The position numbers and the translations under genes are program-made. DNA of 64,000 bases from Vicia villosa. Its lineage: Eukaryota > Streptophyta > Magnoliopsida > Fabales > Fabaceae. Shown here one piece after another: positions 11,406-23,861 of the stretch. The notes below the pieces were generated by a model. That model was not told the origin of the DNA. It was given only the letters and a program-made list of their open reading frames with translations, and searched no databases. Each line of letters opens with the position of its first letter. Within the stretch, counting starts at the first letter, position 1. Location of the stretch: positions 186,001-250,000 of the forward strand of contig NW_026705778.1 of assembly GCF_029867415.1 (NCBI RefSeq). The letters run 5' to 3'.

Positions 11406-14094
11406 TGTAACATCCCGATTTTATTAGTTATTTATTTAATTAGTTTTATTTGGTGTTTTACTAATTATTCATGTTATTCAATTATTTAGTATGATATTAT
11501 TTAATTTGAGATTTGTGCTAATTGTATTAATTGAATTATTAGTAATATTATGAGATATTAGTTAATGGGCCTAATTTAGTTAGAAAGAATAGATTGTGGG
11601 TTAAGCCCATTTATGTGAGAAAGATAGTAAGAGAGAAATTAGGTTAGTTCTCATAACATTCATTTTGGAGAAAGAGGCTAGAGAGAAGAGAAGAGAGAAA
11701 GAAGAGAAGAGTAAGAGAAGAGGATTGTGAGATTCTTGAAGATTGGAGGAGTTTGAATAGAGGTAAGGGTTTGAATCCAAGTTCTTATAGGTTTATATGA
11801 TTGGGTAATGTTGTGTATGCTTTCTATTCTTCCATTTCATGAATTTAGAAAATGATAGGGTTTATGTGAAATCAATTGGATTTTGGTGGTTTGTTCTTGT
11901 TCAATGTGTTGTATGGATGACCCATGGTTAGAAACATGTTTAGGAACCTTGTATATGTGCAAAATTCGTTTTCAATTGATGTAGGAATTGTATATGGGTT
12001 AATGGGTGTTGTATGAGGGGATTAGGGGAGAAAAATGGTGAAATCTGAGTTTTCACGCAGACTGGGTCGACCTATGCTGAACCTGAGTCGACCTAAACAG
12101 TCCAGAATGCCAAAAAATATGTTTTTCCTTCTGTTAGGCCGACCTAGAGGGGTTTTGAGTCGACCTAACTGAGCTTGCGTCGACCTAGAGGAGTTTTGAG
12201 TTGACCTAACTGAGCTTGATTTTGTAAAGACCATAACTTTTGATCCGTAATTCCGTTTTATGCGCCGTTCGAAGCGTTGGGAAGCTAATGAGGTTTTATA
12301 CATGATAGAGTAGGGTTGATTGGCATTTGTTTAATTTAGTTATGATGTTAATTGAAAATAACATGTAGTTATATGTGTATGTTATAGATGAATCTTGTAT
12401 GACTAATGTTCATGGACGTATTATGTGATATGATAACCGCGAATTATGTGATTGAATTCTAAATGCTAGTTAATGTGGAATAGTTTAAATGGGATGTTAA
12501 TATATGGATAACATGTGATTACTTATGTGTGTATTATGAATTAAGACTTGTGGTTAATATTCATATATGTGTTAAGTGATGTGATATCCATGATATGTTG
12601 GAATGAATATAAATATAGATTTATATGTACTATTTGAATGTGTCTTGTTGATAATGATCATTTTAAGGTGGATGTATTGAGATGTGGATTGAATACATGT
12701 AAATGCTTTTATGTGCGTTACGTTTTGGTATGTAATGAATAACAACTATTGATAAGATGTGTGGTAATATATTCATGATGATTGTGACTGGATATGTGAT
12801 GGTTGTTATGCCTTGTTGTAATTGTTACTTGTGTTGTGAATGTGGTGTACAATTGGCGGATAATTCATAGAGTTGGATTATTGTGGTATGCGGTAAGTTA
12901 AGATTAATGAGATAATCTTAATTGCATAAGTTGTTGGTAATTGTACATACATTCATAGCATGGTCGGCTTTATGGTGGAAGCGGTGAAACTTGGGTTCAC
13001 ATGGTAAGAGACGTTGATCCTTGAATGGAAATAGGCGTAGCAGACGTGATCCTTAATTGGAAATAGGCGTGTTGGCTTTGATCTTGTCCGGATCGGAAGC
13101 GTGGCTTGGATTCTAAACATTGAATCGGAAAGCGGTGAAACGTTGGGTTCACATTGGGTACCACATGCATAGAGTCACATGTCTTGCATTGAGTCACATT
13201 GGTGTTATGTGATGTTTGAATGTATGCAATTATGTGATTGTTATGTGTGTATGAGATGTGATAAGTGAATTTGGTGATTCATTTGATATGAATGATTGTT
13301 GTGTTATAATTGGGATATATGTGATTGAAACATATGTGATGTAGATGTGAAATTATATGTACTTAGAATCTAGATGTTGGTGAAATATGACTATGTACAT
13401 TGTTTAGTAATCATGTATGATTATGTGGAATAGAATGAACTAGGCTGTATGGCATGTACATGTGAATCTTGATTAATGGCATATGATGCATGTTTATGTG
13501 AAGAGTGATGAATTCTTGAAATGTATTCTTGTTGTGTTTTACATTTCCCATATTATGTTTATCTATAAGAAGTTGAATTCTCACCCTTCTGTTTGAATGT
13601 TATCCTTTGTTGGTAACGTGCAGGTTTCGTGGATAGTGATGCTTCGAAGGAGGCTTAGCGTCGAGATTGAGATCTCTAGTAGGGTGTCGTGACTAAGTAG
13701 TCACTTGTGCTCTGGTCATATGTAACACATGGGAGTTGGGTTTTATGTTTTTATGACTCGATGTTATGAGATATTTATTTACTCATATTGTATTCGTATT
13801 TGAATATGTTATTCTGGTTAATGTGTGGCCTTGAGCCAAGATGTTGAGACATGGTGGATGATGTATGGGAATCATCCTATTTTATCATTTATTTGATGAG
13901 ATGATTATTCCGCTGTGGTTTGCATGTTGTTTTAAATTCCCGTGTTATTTGCAAATGACCATTGCATGTTTAAGGATAAAATATTTGTTCTATTTTGAAA
14001 TATGTGTAACGCCCTCGTGAGATGCATGCTTTCTTTACTCTGATTTACGCAAATATATGCCTTATTTGTTTAGTATAGAATTGGGGGTGTTACA
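11406..14094 (+). mobile_element. 5' LTR of the Tekay-like element
   Basis: 2689 bp, TGTAACATCC to GTGTTACA. It holds short 'gtcgacctaa'-type repeats at about 12060-12220. The minus-strand open frame of 93 codons at 12022-12303 is conserved in the other LTR only because the LTRs are copies; I do not regard it as a gene. Confidence 0.9.
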
Positions 14095-14097
14095 TAG

Positions 14098-14109
14098 TGG
14101 TATCAGAGC
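14098..14109 (+). other. primer-binding site, initiator tRNA-Met type
   Basis: TGGTATCAGAGC begins three bases after the LTR end. It is complementary to the 3' end of plant initiator tRNA-Met and is the common primer site of chromoviruses and many copia elements. Confidence 0.85.
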
Positions 14110-14221
14110 ACGGTCGGTCAGTTGGCCAGGTCATTTATGTTTTCCTATCCTTTTGTATTGGATTTGTGTATCTGACACAATCGATACTGTTTGTTTGTCG
14201 GTCGTTGGATGTCGTAGGACA

Positions 14222-14818
14222 ATGGCTGCAGGAAGGAATGTTGACATTAATGTTGAGGCGGTGATGAGGTGGACTAGTGCGGTTGGACAAGTGCCGCAAG
14301 AGAATGTCGGTTATGGAGGAAAGGATGAGTTATGTGCTTTTGGAGACTTCCTAAGGTGCAATCCGCCGACTTTTGAAGGAAAGTATGGACCGGACAAAGC
14401 ATATGCATGGATGAGAGAAATGGAAAAGATTTTTCAAATCATGATTTGTACGGATGTACAGAAGGTGCAGTTGGGTACTCACATGTTGACGAAAGGAGCT
14501 GACGATTGGTGGAGTAATACTGTGCAGAGATTTGAAAGAGAGGGTATTGAAGTCACTTGGACTCTTTTTCGTGATGCATTTTTGGAAAACTATTTTCCAG
14601 AAGATGTGCGTGGGAAGAAAGAAGTGGAGTTTCTAGAGTTGAAACGAGGAAGAGGACAATCTAGTGGGAGACCTTATGATGTCGAGAGGAAACAATCTGG
14701 TTTTGGCAAGAAGCTAAGTGGGGGAGGGACTCCTACTCCACTTAAGTGTTTCAGATATGGTGTTGAAGGTCATCATGATGGTGAGTGTAAGAAAGAGGTT
14801 GAATCTTGTGTTATCTGA
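14222..14818 (+). pseudogene. gag fragment of the Tekay-like element
   Basis: The ATG at 14222 gives a 198-codon frame. The start MAAGRNVD is followed by the retrotransposon gag domain (NPPTFEGKYGPDKAYAWM, then DDWW and a FLENYFP segment) at about residues 50-145. A basic stretch and a zinc-knuckle remnant come near residue 180, reading CFRYGVEGHHDGEC. The second Cys of the CCHC knuckle is replaced by Tyr. The region between capsid and knuckle is shorter than usual in this family, so an internal deletion is likely. The product would form the particle core; here it is probably inactive. Confidence 0.75.
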
Positions 14819-14927
14819 TATGCGTGGAAGTATTGTTATTGATATGCCTGCTATGAGTTTTGTTTCAACTTCTTATGTGTGTTTGAATTGTCTGTGGAGT
14901 ATCTTTGGTAGAGATTTTGGGAATTGA
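14805..14927 (+). pseudogene. aspartic protease fragment of the Tekay-like element
   Basis: In a different frame from gag, the segment SDMRGSIVIDMPAM and then CLNC...FGRDFG resembles the region downstream of the protease active site in Tekay/Del elements. The DSGA-type active site itself is absent, so this is only a fragment. Confidence 0.55.
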
Positions 14928-15379
14928 TTTTATTTAGTTTATTTTGTTAGAGCAAGTGATGAGAATTTTGGTATAAATTGTTTGGAGTTTAAGCAAGTAA
15001 TTGTAATCTTAAGAGGATTTTGGATCTTGGTGTGTTAAGTAATTTCGAGTGTGAGTTCTGAAGGAACACTATTATGGTTTAGTAATGATGGTTTATGTTT
15101 CATTATGATTTTCGATTGTCTATTGACAAATTGAGGAGTTGATCACCCTTAATCTATTGTTGATAGAAAACGAGATCGTGTTGGACGAGATAAACTCCTC
15201 TTGCTAATTTGGTATTATGTAAAGTGACTAAGGAGAGGTTGAAGAGTCGAATTGAGGAGTTGTTGAGACGAGGTTCATTTGTCTAAGTGTATGGTTATAG
15301 ATTTGAACTTATTTTATCAAGTAAGAAGAAGGAATGTCCTAATGAGGTAATGTTTTGAGGATGTTTTGATTCTAAGAGT

Positions 15380-15998
15380 GGTGATGATCATGTTGAGCAT
15401 TTGAGAATTGTGTTGTCGGTGTTGAAAGAGAAGAGGTTGTTTGCTAAGCTTTCGAAGTGTGAGTTTTGGTTAAAGGAAGCGAGTTTCTTGGTTTGGCTAG
15501 TTATTACAAGAAGTTCATGGAGGGATTTTCTAAGTTATCTTTGTCGTTGACGTTGTTGACTAGGAAAGGTCAAGCTTTCATTTGGACTTCGCAATGTGAA
15601 TTGAATTTTCAAGAGCTTAAGAGAAGGTTGACTTTTGCTCCTATTTTGATTTTGCCAGATCCGTTTGAATCGTTTGTGGTGTATTGTGATGCTTCATTGT
15701 TGGGTTTGGGAGGTGTTTTGATGCAAAAAGGGCAAGTGGTAGCTTATGCTTCAAGGCAACTTAAAGTTCATGAGAGGAATTATCCGACACACGATTTAGA
15801 GTTGGCCGCCGTTTTGTTTGTGTTGAAACATTGGAGGCATTATTGTTTGGATCGAGAATGGAAGCACGTAGTGACTACAAGAGTTGCGAATGAGGTAAAG
15901 AAGATGGTTAGATTCTTGAGAGATTAGGATTTTGGTTTGAATTACCATCTTGGAAAAGCGAACATTGTAGCCGATGCATTGAGTAGGAAATCATTGCA
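15380..15998 (+). pseudogene. fused RT end and RNase H of the Tekay-like element
   Basis: A segment ending in [11 protein letters not shown], the RT thumb, is joined directly to [19 protein letters not shown], the RNase H connection. About 30 residues normally between them (containing the FLGHV motif) are missing. RNase H follows with [39 protein letters not shown] and HWRHY. An in-frame TAG at 15925 is followed by the expected NYHLGKANIVADALSRK. The RT palm with its YVDD or FIDD box is absent. The protein cannot function and the junction looks like a deletion. Confidence 0.8.
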
Positions 15999-16339
15999 TA
16001 TTTCTATGTTAAGGATTCAAGAGTTGAAAATTGTTGGAACAGTTTTCGAGATTGGAGTTTGGTTGTGAAGCGACGTCTTCTTGTGTTAAGCTTAGTATGT
16101 TGAAGCCTACGTCTGGTGTTCTTGACGAGATTAGGGAGAGTCTGAAATTGGATTGAAATTGGTTGACGAGATGACATTGATTAATTAAGGTAAAAGTAAT
16201 CACTTTCGGATTGACGAGATTAGAGTCATGAAAGGTCGTGATCGAGTTTGCATTTTTGATATTTCGAAGTTGGAAAAAGAATTTTGAATGAAGGACATCG
16301 TAATGGTTTGAGTATACATCATAATGCTACTAAAATGTA

Positions 16340-16800
16340 ACGAGATTTGAGGAAAATGTTTAGTGGTAAAGTATGAAGAGGGATATAGCGGAATTGTGTA
16401 TTTGAGTTGGACTTGTCAGAAAGCGTTTAGTTTGTACAACAGTTATCTATTCCTGAGTGGAAGGGGGATCATATTTCTACGGATTTTGTTTCGAGTTTGC
16501 CGAGAACGTCGAGTAAATGTGAAGCGATTTGGATTATTATGGATAGACGGACAAATGTGTTCATTTTATTCCGGTAAGGATGGATTATTTGATGGAAGGA
16601 CTTGCTAAGTTGTACACCGAGAGGTTTGTGTGTTTGTATGGTATTCCGTCAAGTATTGTTTTGGATACAACTCCGAAGTTTTATTTTGGATTCTGAAGAA
16701 GTTCGCGGAGTGATTTGAGATTAGAAGTGAAGGTACTTGAAGGTTGAATGAAGGATTTGTACTTGAGGTTAGTTGCTTGAAGAGAATTTTCGAGGACGAA
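16340..16800 (+). pseudogene. integrase remnants of the Tekay-like element
   Basis: Short collinear matches to chromovirus integrase appear in shifting frames: MKRDIAEFVYLS...CQKAF (end of the zinc-binding region), SEWKGDHIS-like wording near 16455, and LYTERFVCLYGIPSSIVLD near 16605-16665. Several frameshifts separate them. The third catalytic residue and the C-terminal domain are not visible. Confidence 0.6.
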
Positions 16801-16809
16801 AATCTTTTA

Positions 16810-16822
16810 AGTGGGGGAGAGT
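16810..16822 (+). other. polypurine tract of the Tekay-like element
   Basis: AAGTGGGGGAGAGT-type sequence ends directly at the 3' LTR start TGTAACATCC (16823). This is a typical plus-strand primer. Confidence 0.8.
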
Positions 16823-19511
16823 TGTAACATCCCGATTTTATTAGTTATTTATTTAATTAGTTTTATTTGGTGTTTTACTAATTATTCATGTTATTCAATT
16901 ATTTAGTATGATATTATTTAATTTGAGATTTGTGCTAATTGTATTAATTGAATTATTAGTAATATTATGAGATATTAGTTAATGGGCCTAATTTAGTTAG
17001 AAAGAATAGATTGTGGGTTAAGCCCATTTATGTGAGAAAGATAGTAAGAGAGAAATTAGGTTAGTTCTCATAACATTCATTTTGGAGAAAGAGGCTAGAG
17101 AGAAGAGAAGAGAGAAAGAAGAGAAGAGAAAGAGAAGAGGATTGTGAGATTCTTGAAGATTGGAGGAGTTTGAATAGAGGTAAGGGTTTGAATCCAAGTT
17201 CTTATAGGTTTATATGATTGGGTAATGTTGTGTATGCTTTCTATTCTTCCATTTCATGAATTTAGAAAATGATAGGGTTTATGTGAAATCAATTGGATTT
17301 TGGTGGTTTGTTCTTGTTCAATGTGTTGTATGGATGACCCATGGTTAGAAACATGTTTAGAAACCTTGTATATGTGCAAAATTCGTTTTCAATTGATGTA
17401 GGAATTGTATATGGGTTAATGGGTGTTGTATGAGGGGATTAGGGGAGAAAAATGGTGAAATCTGAGTTTTCACGCAGACTGGGTCGACCTATGCTGAACC
17501 TGAGTCGACCTAAACAGTCCAGAATGCCAAAAAATATGTTTTTCCTTCTGTTAGGCCGACCTAGAGGGGTTTTGAGTCGACCTAACTGAGCTTGCGTCGA
17601 CCTAGAGGAGTTTTGAGTCAACCTAACTGAGCTTGATTTTGTAAAGACCATAACTTTTGATCCGTAACTCCGTTTTATGCGCCGTTCGAAGCGTTGGGAA
17701 GATAATGAGGTTTTATACATGATAGAGTAGGGTTGATTGGCATTTTTTTAATTTAATTATGATGTTAATTGAAAATAACATGTAGTTATATGTGTATGTT
17801 ATAGATGAATCTTGTATGACTAATGTTCATGGACGTATTATGTGATATGATAACCGCGAATTATGTGATTGAATTATAAATGCTAGTTAATGTGGAATAG
17901 TTTAAATGGGATGTTAATATATGGATAACATGTGATTACTTATGTGTGTATTATGAATTAAGACTTGTGGTTAATATTCATATATGTGTTAAGTGATGTG
18001 ATATCCATGATATGTTGGAATGAATATAAATATAGATTTATATGTACTATTTGAATGTGTCTTGTTGATAATGATCATTTTAAGGTGGATGTATTGAGAC
18101 GTGGATTGAATACATGTAAATGCTTTTATGTGCGTTACGTTTTGGTATGTAATGAATAACAACTATTGATAAGATGTGTGGTAATATATTCATGATGATT
18201 GTGACTGGATATGTGATGGTTGTTATGCCTTGTTGTAATTGTTACTTGTGTTGTGAATGTGGTGTACAATTGGCGGATAATTCATAGAGTTGGATTATTG
18301 TGGTATGCGGTAAGTTAAGATTAATGAGATAATCTTAATTGCATAAGTTGTTGGTAATTGTACATACATTCATAGCATGGTCGGCTTTATGGTGGAAGCG
18401 GTGAAACTTGGGTTCACATGGTAAGAGACGTTGATCCTTGAATGGAAATAGGCGTAGCAGACGTGATCCTTAATTGGAAATAGGCGTGTTGGCTTTGATC
18501 TTGTCCGGATCGGAAGCGTGGCTTGGATTCTAAACATTGAATCGGAAAGCGGTGAAACGTTGGGTTCACATTGGGTACCACATGCATAGAGTCACATGTC
18601 TTGCATTGAGTCACATTGGTGTTATGTGATGTTTGAATGTATGCAATTATGTGATTGTTATGTGTGTATGAGATGTGATAAGTGAATTTGGTGATTCATT
18701 TGATATGAATGATTGTTGTGTTATAATTGGGATATATGTGATTGAAACATATGTGATGTAGATGTGAAATTATATGTACTTAGAATCTAGATGTTGGTGA
18801 AATATGACTATGTACATTGTTTAGTAATCATGTATGATTATGTGGAATAGAATGAACTAGGCTGTATGGCATGTACATGTGAATCTTGATTAATGGCATA
18901 TGATGCATGTTTATGTGAAGAGTGATGAATTCTTGAAATGTATTCTTGTTGTGTTTTACATTTCCCATATTATGTTTATCTATAAGAAGTTGAATTCTCA
19001 CCCTTCTGTTTGAATGTTATCCTTTGTTGGTAACGTGCAGGTTTCGTGGATAGTGATGCTTCGAAGGAGGCTTAGCGTCGAGATTGAGATCTCTAGTAGG
19101 GTGTCGTGACTAAGTAGTCACTTGTGCTCTGGTCATATGTAACACATGGGAGTTGGGTTTTATGTTTTTATGACTCGATGTTATGAGATATTTATTTACT
19201 CATATTGTATTCGTATTTGAATATGTTATTCTGGTTAATGTGTGGCCTTGAGCCAAGATGTTGAGACATGGTGGATGATGTATGGGAATCATCCTATTTT
19301 ACCATTTATTTGATGAGATGATTATTCCGTTGTGGTTTGCATGTTGTTTTAAATTCCCGTGTTATTTGGAAATGACCATTGCATGTTTAAGGATAAAATA
19401 TTTGTTCTATTTTGAAATATGTGTAACGCCCTCGTGAGATGCATGCTTTCTTTACTCTGATTTACGCAAATATATGCCTTATTTGTTTAGTATAGAATTG
19501 GGGGTGTTACA
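16823..19511 (+). mobile_element. 3' LTR of the Tekay-like element
   Basis: 2689 bp, exactly the length of the 5' LTR and nearly identical to it. Visible differences include single bases near 17130, 17363, 17617, 17668, 17702, 17746-17757, 17876, 18100, 19303, 19330 and 19370. The ccgag TSD follows at 19512-19516. Confidence 0.9.
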
Positions 19512-19717
19512 CCGAGCCCCGTGTATACAAATGGATCATCCTTGCAGGTATATTTCCTTCATAAACTCCATTGTATACACACACCTTGTTATATATAACT
19601 GTTCATACTTGTTCATATTTGTTCATGTACTTGTTCATATTTATTCATACTTGTTCATATTTGTGATCGTGTTATATATACTTGTTCAACTTAGTACAAC
19701 ACTAGGTTCCCCGTAGC

Positions 19718-19962
19718 CTCCTATTGGGCTTCGTGCAAAGAATCTCCCTAGTTTAGGTTAGGACATAGAGTATGGTTTCCCGGTGAAATCGCTCTAAGAG
19801 CTCAAACCAACTATACCATGCCTCCTCTTGGGCTTCATACAAACGACTTGTCCCTCCCATAGCCTCCTCTTGGGCTTACAATGCAAGGACCCTCGATTGT
19901 CCCTCCCATAGCCTCCTCTTGGGCTTACAATGCAAGGACCCTCGGATAGCCTCCTTTTGGGC
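19718..19962 (+). repeat. cctcctcttgggctt repeats in the Ogre LTR
   Basis: Five copies of cctcctnttgggctt occur near 19718, 19820, 19862, 19910 and 19948. Two of the intervals are nearly identical 48-base units (ttacaatgcaaggaccctcg). The Ogre LTR resumes here after the gypsy insertion. Confidence 0.8.
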
Positions 19963-20095
19963 TTCGTACAAGGACCCACGGGCTTCTTATAAGCATCCCC
20001 AATATCCAAAACAAATACCCTAGGAGATTAGACATTTATCATCTCTATGATAGGAGTATCTCTTCTATATCATCACAATCAATCAATCAAATTTC

Positions 20096-20310
20096 TTTTT
20101 TGCCACAAGGCTAACTAATCAATCAAACCTTTTGCCACAAGGCTGGCTGATTAATCAAAGTTTTTGCCACAAGGCTGGCTTCATCGAAACTTTTGCCACA
20201 AGACTGGCTGATTAATCAAAACTTTTTGTCACAAGGCTGACTTATCAAAAGTTTTTGCCACAAGGCTGGCTAATCAAACTTGTTTTTGCCACAAGGCTGG
20301 CTAAACAAAA
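20096..20310 (+). repeat. gccacaaggctggct repeats in the Ogre LTR
   Basis: Seven degenerate copies of a roughly 25-35 base unit, 'tttttgccacaaggctggct' plus 'gattaatcaaa', are arranged in tandem. They are noncoding. Confidence 0.85.
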
Positions 20311-20549
20311 AACATCTTTATCATTCTAAGCACCATAAGTGGCACAGCCCAGGGCTTATAATGAAAGATTTCAAACAAAAATCAAACAGATGTATGTGAT
20401 GATATAGATTAGATACATCGAACATTGAGATGACATTTGTCACTTATCCTTTGCTTCTACTAGCATAAGTGGGAACTATGATTGCTCTGACTTTCTCAAC
20501 ATCCCTTTGAGAATACGTAGGCACAAGGTCATATCCTTGGCGAGCAAAA

Positions 20550-21757
20550 TGTTAGAACAAGATTTGTTCTGATCAGTATTCTTAGTTTTGATGATAACAA
20601 GGATATGAATTTTGTGTGAGATAATGTGGTGCTCTAATACATTGCAATTTCCCTTTCAGGAAATATATAAAGAGTATGCACAAATCAGCGCTTAGAAGCT
20701 TTGTCTCAGAAGGTTCAGCATGCAACATCAGACCATGGTCTGGCAAGACATCAGAAGATGGTCAATGCAGAATCAGAACATGGGTCTATGGAAGCATCAG
20801 AAGAACTTGAGATCAGAAGCAGAAGCACTGGAGTTCTCATGGTATCACGCTCAGAAGCACTTCAAGGTCAGAAGACAAGAAGATGCTATGCACCAAGCTG
20901 TTTGACTCTGATGATATTCAAACGTTGTATACACAAACATCAGATCAGAAGAAAGTACAGGTGGCAGGCTATGCTGACTGACAAAAGGAACGTTGGAAGC
21001 TATTAAAGGCAACGTTAGTAGACACAGCGTGAACAAGGCTCGAGGTAGTTGACAAAAGCGTGAAACATTAAATGCAATGCTGTACGGAACACGCAAAGCA
21101 TTAAATGCTCCCAACGGTCATCTTCTCAAGTGCAAATAAATATGAAGTTCTGATGAGAAGCAAGGTTGACGATTTTGCAAACATTTAAACTTGCTGAAAC
21201 GCTGTTCAAAATCAAAGCTCAGAAACTTCATCTTCATCAAAGCTCACTACATTGCTGTTGTAATATATTAGTGAGATTAAGCTTAAACGTTAAGAGAAAT
21301 ATCACCGTTGTGATTATAGCTTTTCAGAAGCATTTGTAATACTCTTAGAATTGATTACATTAATTTGTAAGTAACTAGAGTGATCAAGTGTTGATCAGGA
21401 TACTCTAGGAAGTCTTAGCTTGTGTCTAAGCAGTTGTAATTAGAGTGATCACGTGGTGATCAGGATACTCTAAGAAAGTCTTAGCTTGTGTCTAAGCATT
21501 TGTTCCTAGAGTGATCAGGTTGTGATCAGGATACTCTAGAAGACTTAGTCGTGGGCTAAGTGGAAAACCATTGTAATCTGTTGCGATTAGTGGATTAAAT
21601 CCTCAGGTGAGGTAAATCACTCCGTGGGGGTGGACTGGAGTAGTTTAGTTAACAACGAACCAGGATAAAAATAACTGTGCAATTTGTTTTTATCGTTCAA
21701 GTTTTTAAGACTACACTTATTCAAACCCCCCCTTTCTAAGTGTTTTTCTATCCTTCA
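20550..21757 (+). mobile_element. solo LTR of the SIRE/Maximus-type copia family
   Basis: It is 1208 bp, starts TGTTAGAACAAGATTTG and ends TCTATCCTTCA. Length and sequence match both LTRs of the copia element at 31234-40838. The flanks 20545-20549 and 21758-21762 are both caaaa, a perfect TSD. No internal region is present, so LTR-LTR recombination removed it. It is more divergent from the other two LTRs than they are from each other, so it is an older insertion. Confidence 0.92.
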
Positions 21758-22222
21758 CAAAACTTCTCCCTCAAACCACTCAAACCTTAGCACCCGTAGA
21801 CCCCGAGCTACAGATGCTCTGATTCCCTCTAAGGGATATGTATGCAGAAGATTACGATGATCTTTGCGAGCATAATCAAACAAACACCTTAGGTCCAACC
21901 TATCTCACAACAGAACCTCCCCAATAGCATAGAAAGAAATGAACATAACAAAGAAACCTATAGAGTACTATAGATACGTTGGGTGCTAATACCTTCCCTT
22001 CGTATAACCAACCCTCTTACCCAAGATCTCTCCCCCACTTTTGCATTGCTTTTAATTTTGTGTTATTTGCTTTGCATATCTTTTAAGGTTATTGCAACTT
22101 TTTTCCTTTTCCTACTTTGGAAATAATAAAAAGTTTGGTCGTGATAAAAAAACAAAATCATTTTCTTGAGCACTCGAGCCCAAAGAAGGCATCAGGTGTC
22201 TCATCCCGATTTTTTCACGCCA

Positions 22223-23861
22223 TAGCATTTTTGCTTGTTTATTTTCTTTGACAATTGCTATTTCTAGGTACGATACAACACATTTATACGCTCCCACCAT
22301 GTGCCATCACCTCCCCACCGTTAGATCGTTAAGCACTTCGATCCAAGCGTCCAGGAAGCGTTATTCCATCACACTCCCTCACCAGCTAACGACACATGAT
22401 CCAAATTCCAGCACCAGGTTTTTTAACTTATTTATTTTTTTACTTACTTATTTTCCTTTTTTTCTTTTTTAGATAAAAATTCTTTTTTAACTAGTTATTT
22501 TCTTATTTTTCTTCCTTTGAAAAACAAAACTTTTTTTATTTAATTAATTAGTTATTAATAATTTAATTAATTTTAGGTTTTCTCTTAACATGTAAGATTT
22601 AAGATTTATCACCATGAACACCACAAATTGTTTTTAAACATTGAATTTCTTCAAACGCAATTCTCTTCTACCCCATACTTTGTGATTGTCACATGTGCCT
22701 TTATTTTAATTTTGCCTTATTATATTATTTTGGATTTTATTTTATTATTCGCATTACTATTGCTTGCTATTATTAAATTATGTATCTTCCCCGAAGCCTT
22801 GTAAAAAGTTTTCTACCTTTCTGCCATTATTTTCTGTTACCCTTAGGGTTTTATTGTAATAGGGTTAGGATTTTATTTTTCCGCCTTTATTTTTCTGCCC
22901 ACAGGTGTTTATTGTAATAGCGTAGGACTTTTAATTTCTGCCTTTAATTTCTGTATGATATTTTCTGCTGTGGTTAGTAATCCTAGGGAGTGAAAGCCTT
23001 GTTAAAATGAATTAGATCACTTATTTACAAGATAAATATTTGAACTTAACCACATGATTGTGTCACACACACACCTTTATGGTAACCCTTCTTATGCTGT
23101 CTGTTTCCTTTTAATTATGATTCTAAAATAGTCAAGTCCCTCAAATACGAGGATACCTAAGCAAAACAAATGTTACTCTCAGTTCATCATCATAAGATCA
23201 TAGTCCCTTCGAAGTTGCCTTAACAATAAATGATCTTGTCCCTCGAAGTTGCCTCGGTAAATGGTGATTTTCCCAATTGCTAAGGTATCCTCGCCGGTTG
23301 CCTAAAGATTAAATGACTATTCTATCCTTCCCTGAGACTACCTACCCTCTATATGGTAGGGACAGTTTTATGGCGAACGATAATTTCTCGATGACCCTTA
23401 ACATCCAATGAAAGGACTTCATACCCTCTCATGGTATGGATAGCCCTTTTCAAACCGAAAAGCTAAAAGAACAATTTTTCTAACTTAGGATAGGTGCTCC
23501 TGATTGCTTACTCTTTTCAAATTCAAAACTCTTTTTCCCACTCATTTTTAAATACTTTCAAAAACAAGGCTACACTTATTTACAAGCTAAAATCCTTAAC
23601 AAAGTTTTTACTATTCACACACTACACATCAAACATTTTGAAAACAAAGTGAGCTAAGCAATTAAGAGCCCATGGATAACCATGGATACAGAGGGTGCTT
23701 ACACCTTCCCTTTGTATAACCTACCTCCCGAACTCAAAATCTTTTTTAAAAGGTCTTTTCCTGTTCTTTTAGCCTTTCTATATATTGGATAAAATAAAAG
23801 TCGGTGGCGACTCTTGCTATCCGCAACATTTCAAAAAAGTCAGTTCTCCCACCGTATTACA
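22223..23861 (+). mobile_element. second Ogre-like LTR, 3' portion
   Basis: The sequence near 23690-23740 (gagggtgcttacaccttcc, then tgtataacc) and near 23800 (gtcggtggcgactc) matches the conserved 3' block of Ogre-type LTRs seen at 52855-53042. It ends about 'accgtattaca' at 23861. I could not find its 5' end or a TSD, so it may be a truncated LTR lying against the first one. Nothing coding is visible. Confidence 0.55.

Larger units (their letters stand above)
11406..19511 (+). mobile_element. Ty3/gypsy chromovirus-like (Tekay/Del-type) element, internally deleted
   Basis: Both LTRs are 2689 bp, start TGTAACATCCCG and end GGTGTTACA, and the element is flanked by a perfect 5-bp TSD (ccgag). 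The primer site is of the initiator-Met type. Only about 2.7 kb lies between the LTRs, holding a gag fragment, a scrap of protease, a fused RT-end/RNase H and broken integrase. The order and motifs fit the Tekay/Del type, but no chromodomain is visible. By eye the LTRs differ at about a dozen sites, so insertion was recent even though the interior is defective. The element was probably mobilised by proteins supplied in trans. Confidence 0.85.
1942..22222 (+). mobile_element. Ogre/Tat-lineage Ty3/gypsy element, 5' truncated, with nested insertions
   Basis: The order visible is end of intron, RT, RNase H, second (archaeal-type) RNase H, integrase, repeat-rich 3' noncoding region, polypurine tract, and a long 3' LTR beginning TGTCATACCCC. 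Two RNase H domains and an intron before RT are hallmarks of the Tat/Ogre lineage. The 5' LTR and gag-protease are missing; the left side abuts the Athila-like LTR. The 3' LTR was split by a gypsy element at 11406-19511 and a solo LTR at 20550-21757. Without these the LTR is about 5.06 kb, a normal Ogre size. The exact 3' end near 22222 is uncertain. Confidence 0.8.
7845..22222 (+). mobile_element. Ogre 3' LTR, interrupted by two later insertions
   Basis: The LTR starts TGTCATACCCCAATTTTTG, the same start as the solo LTR at 49768. It runs 7845-11405, resumes at 19517-20549 and again at 21763 to about 22222, giving about 5.06 kb. The region near 21970-22020 (gggtgctaataccttcc, then cgtataacc) matches the conserved downstream block of the solo LTR at 52855 and of the LTR end at 23690. 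It contains a TATA box at 9331 and a tRNA-like module near 10298. The 3' end is placed by alignment to those other LTR ends and could be off by some bases. Confidence 0.7.

Noticed and set aside
12022..12303. 93-codon minus-strand frame, repeated at 17439-17720
   Set aside because: It is conserved only because it lies in both LTRs of one young element; no domain and no coding context.
22197..23861. An LTR starting TGTCTCATCCCG at 22197
   Set aside because: Alignment of the Ogre LTR ends suggests this stretch is the 3' end of the first LTR, and the flanks give no duplication.
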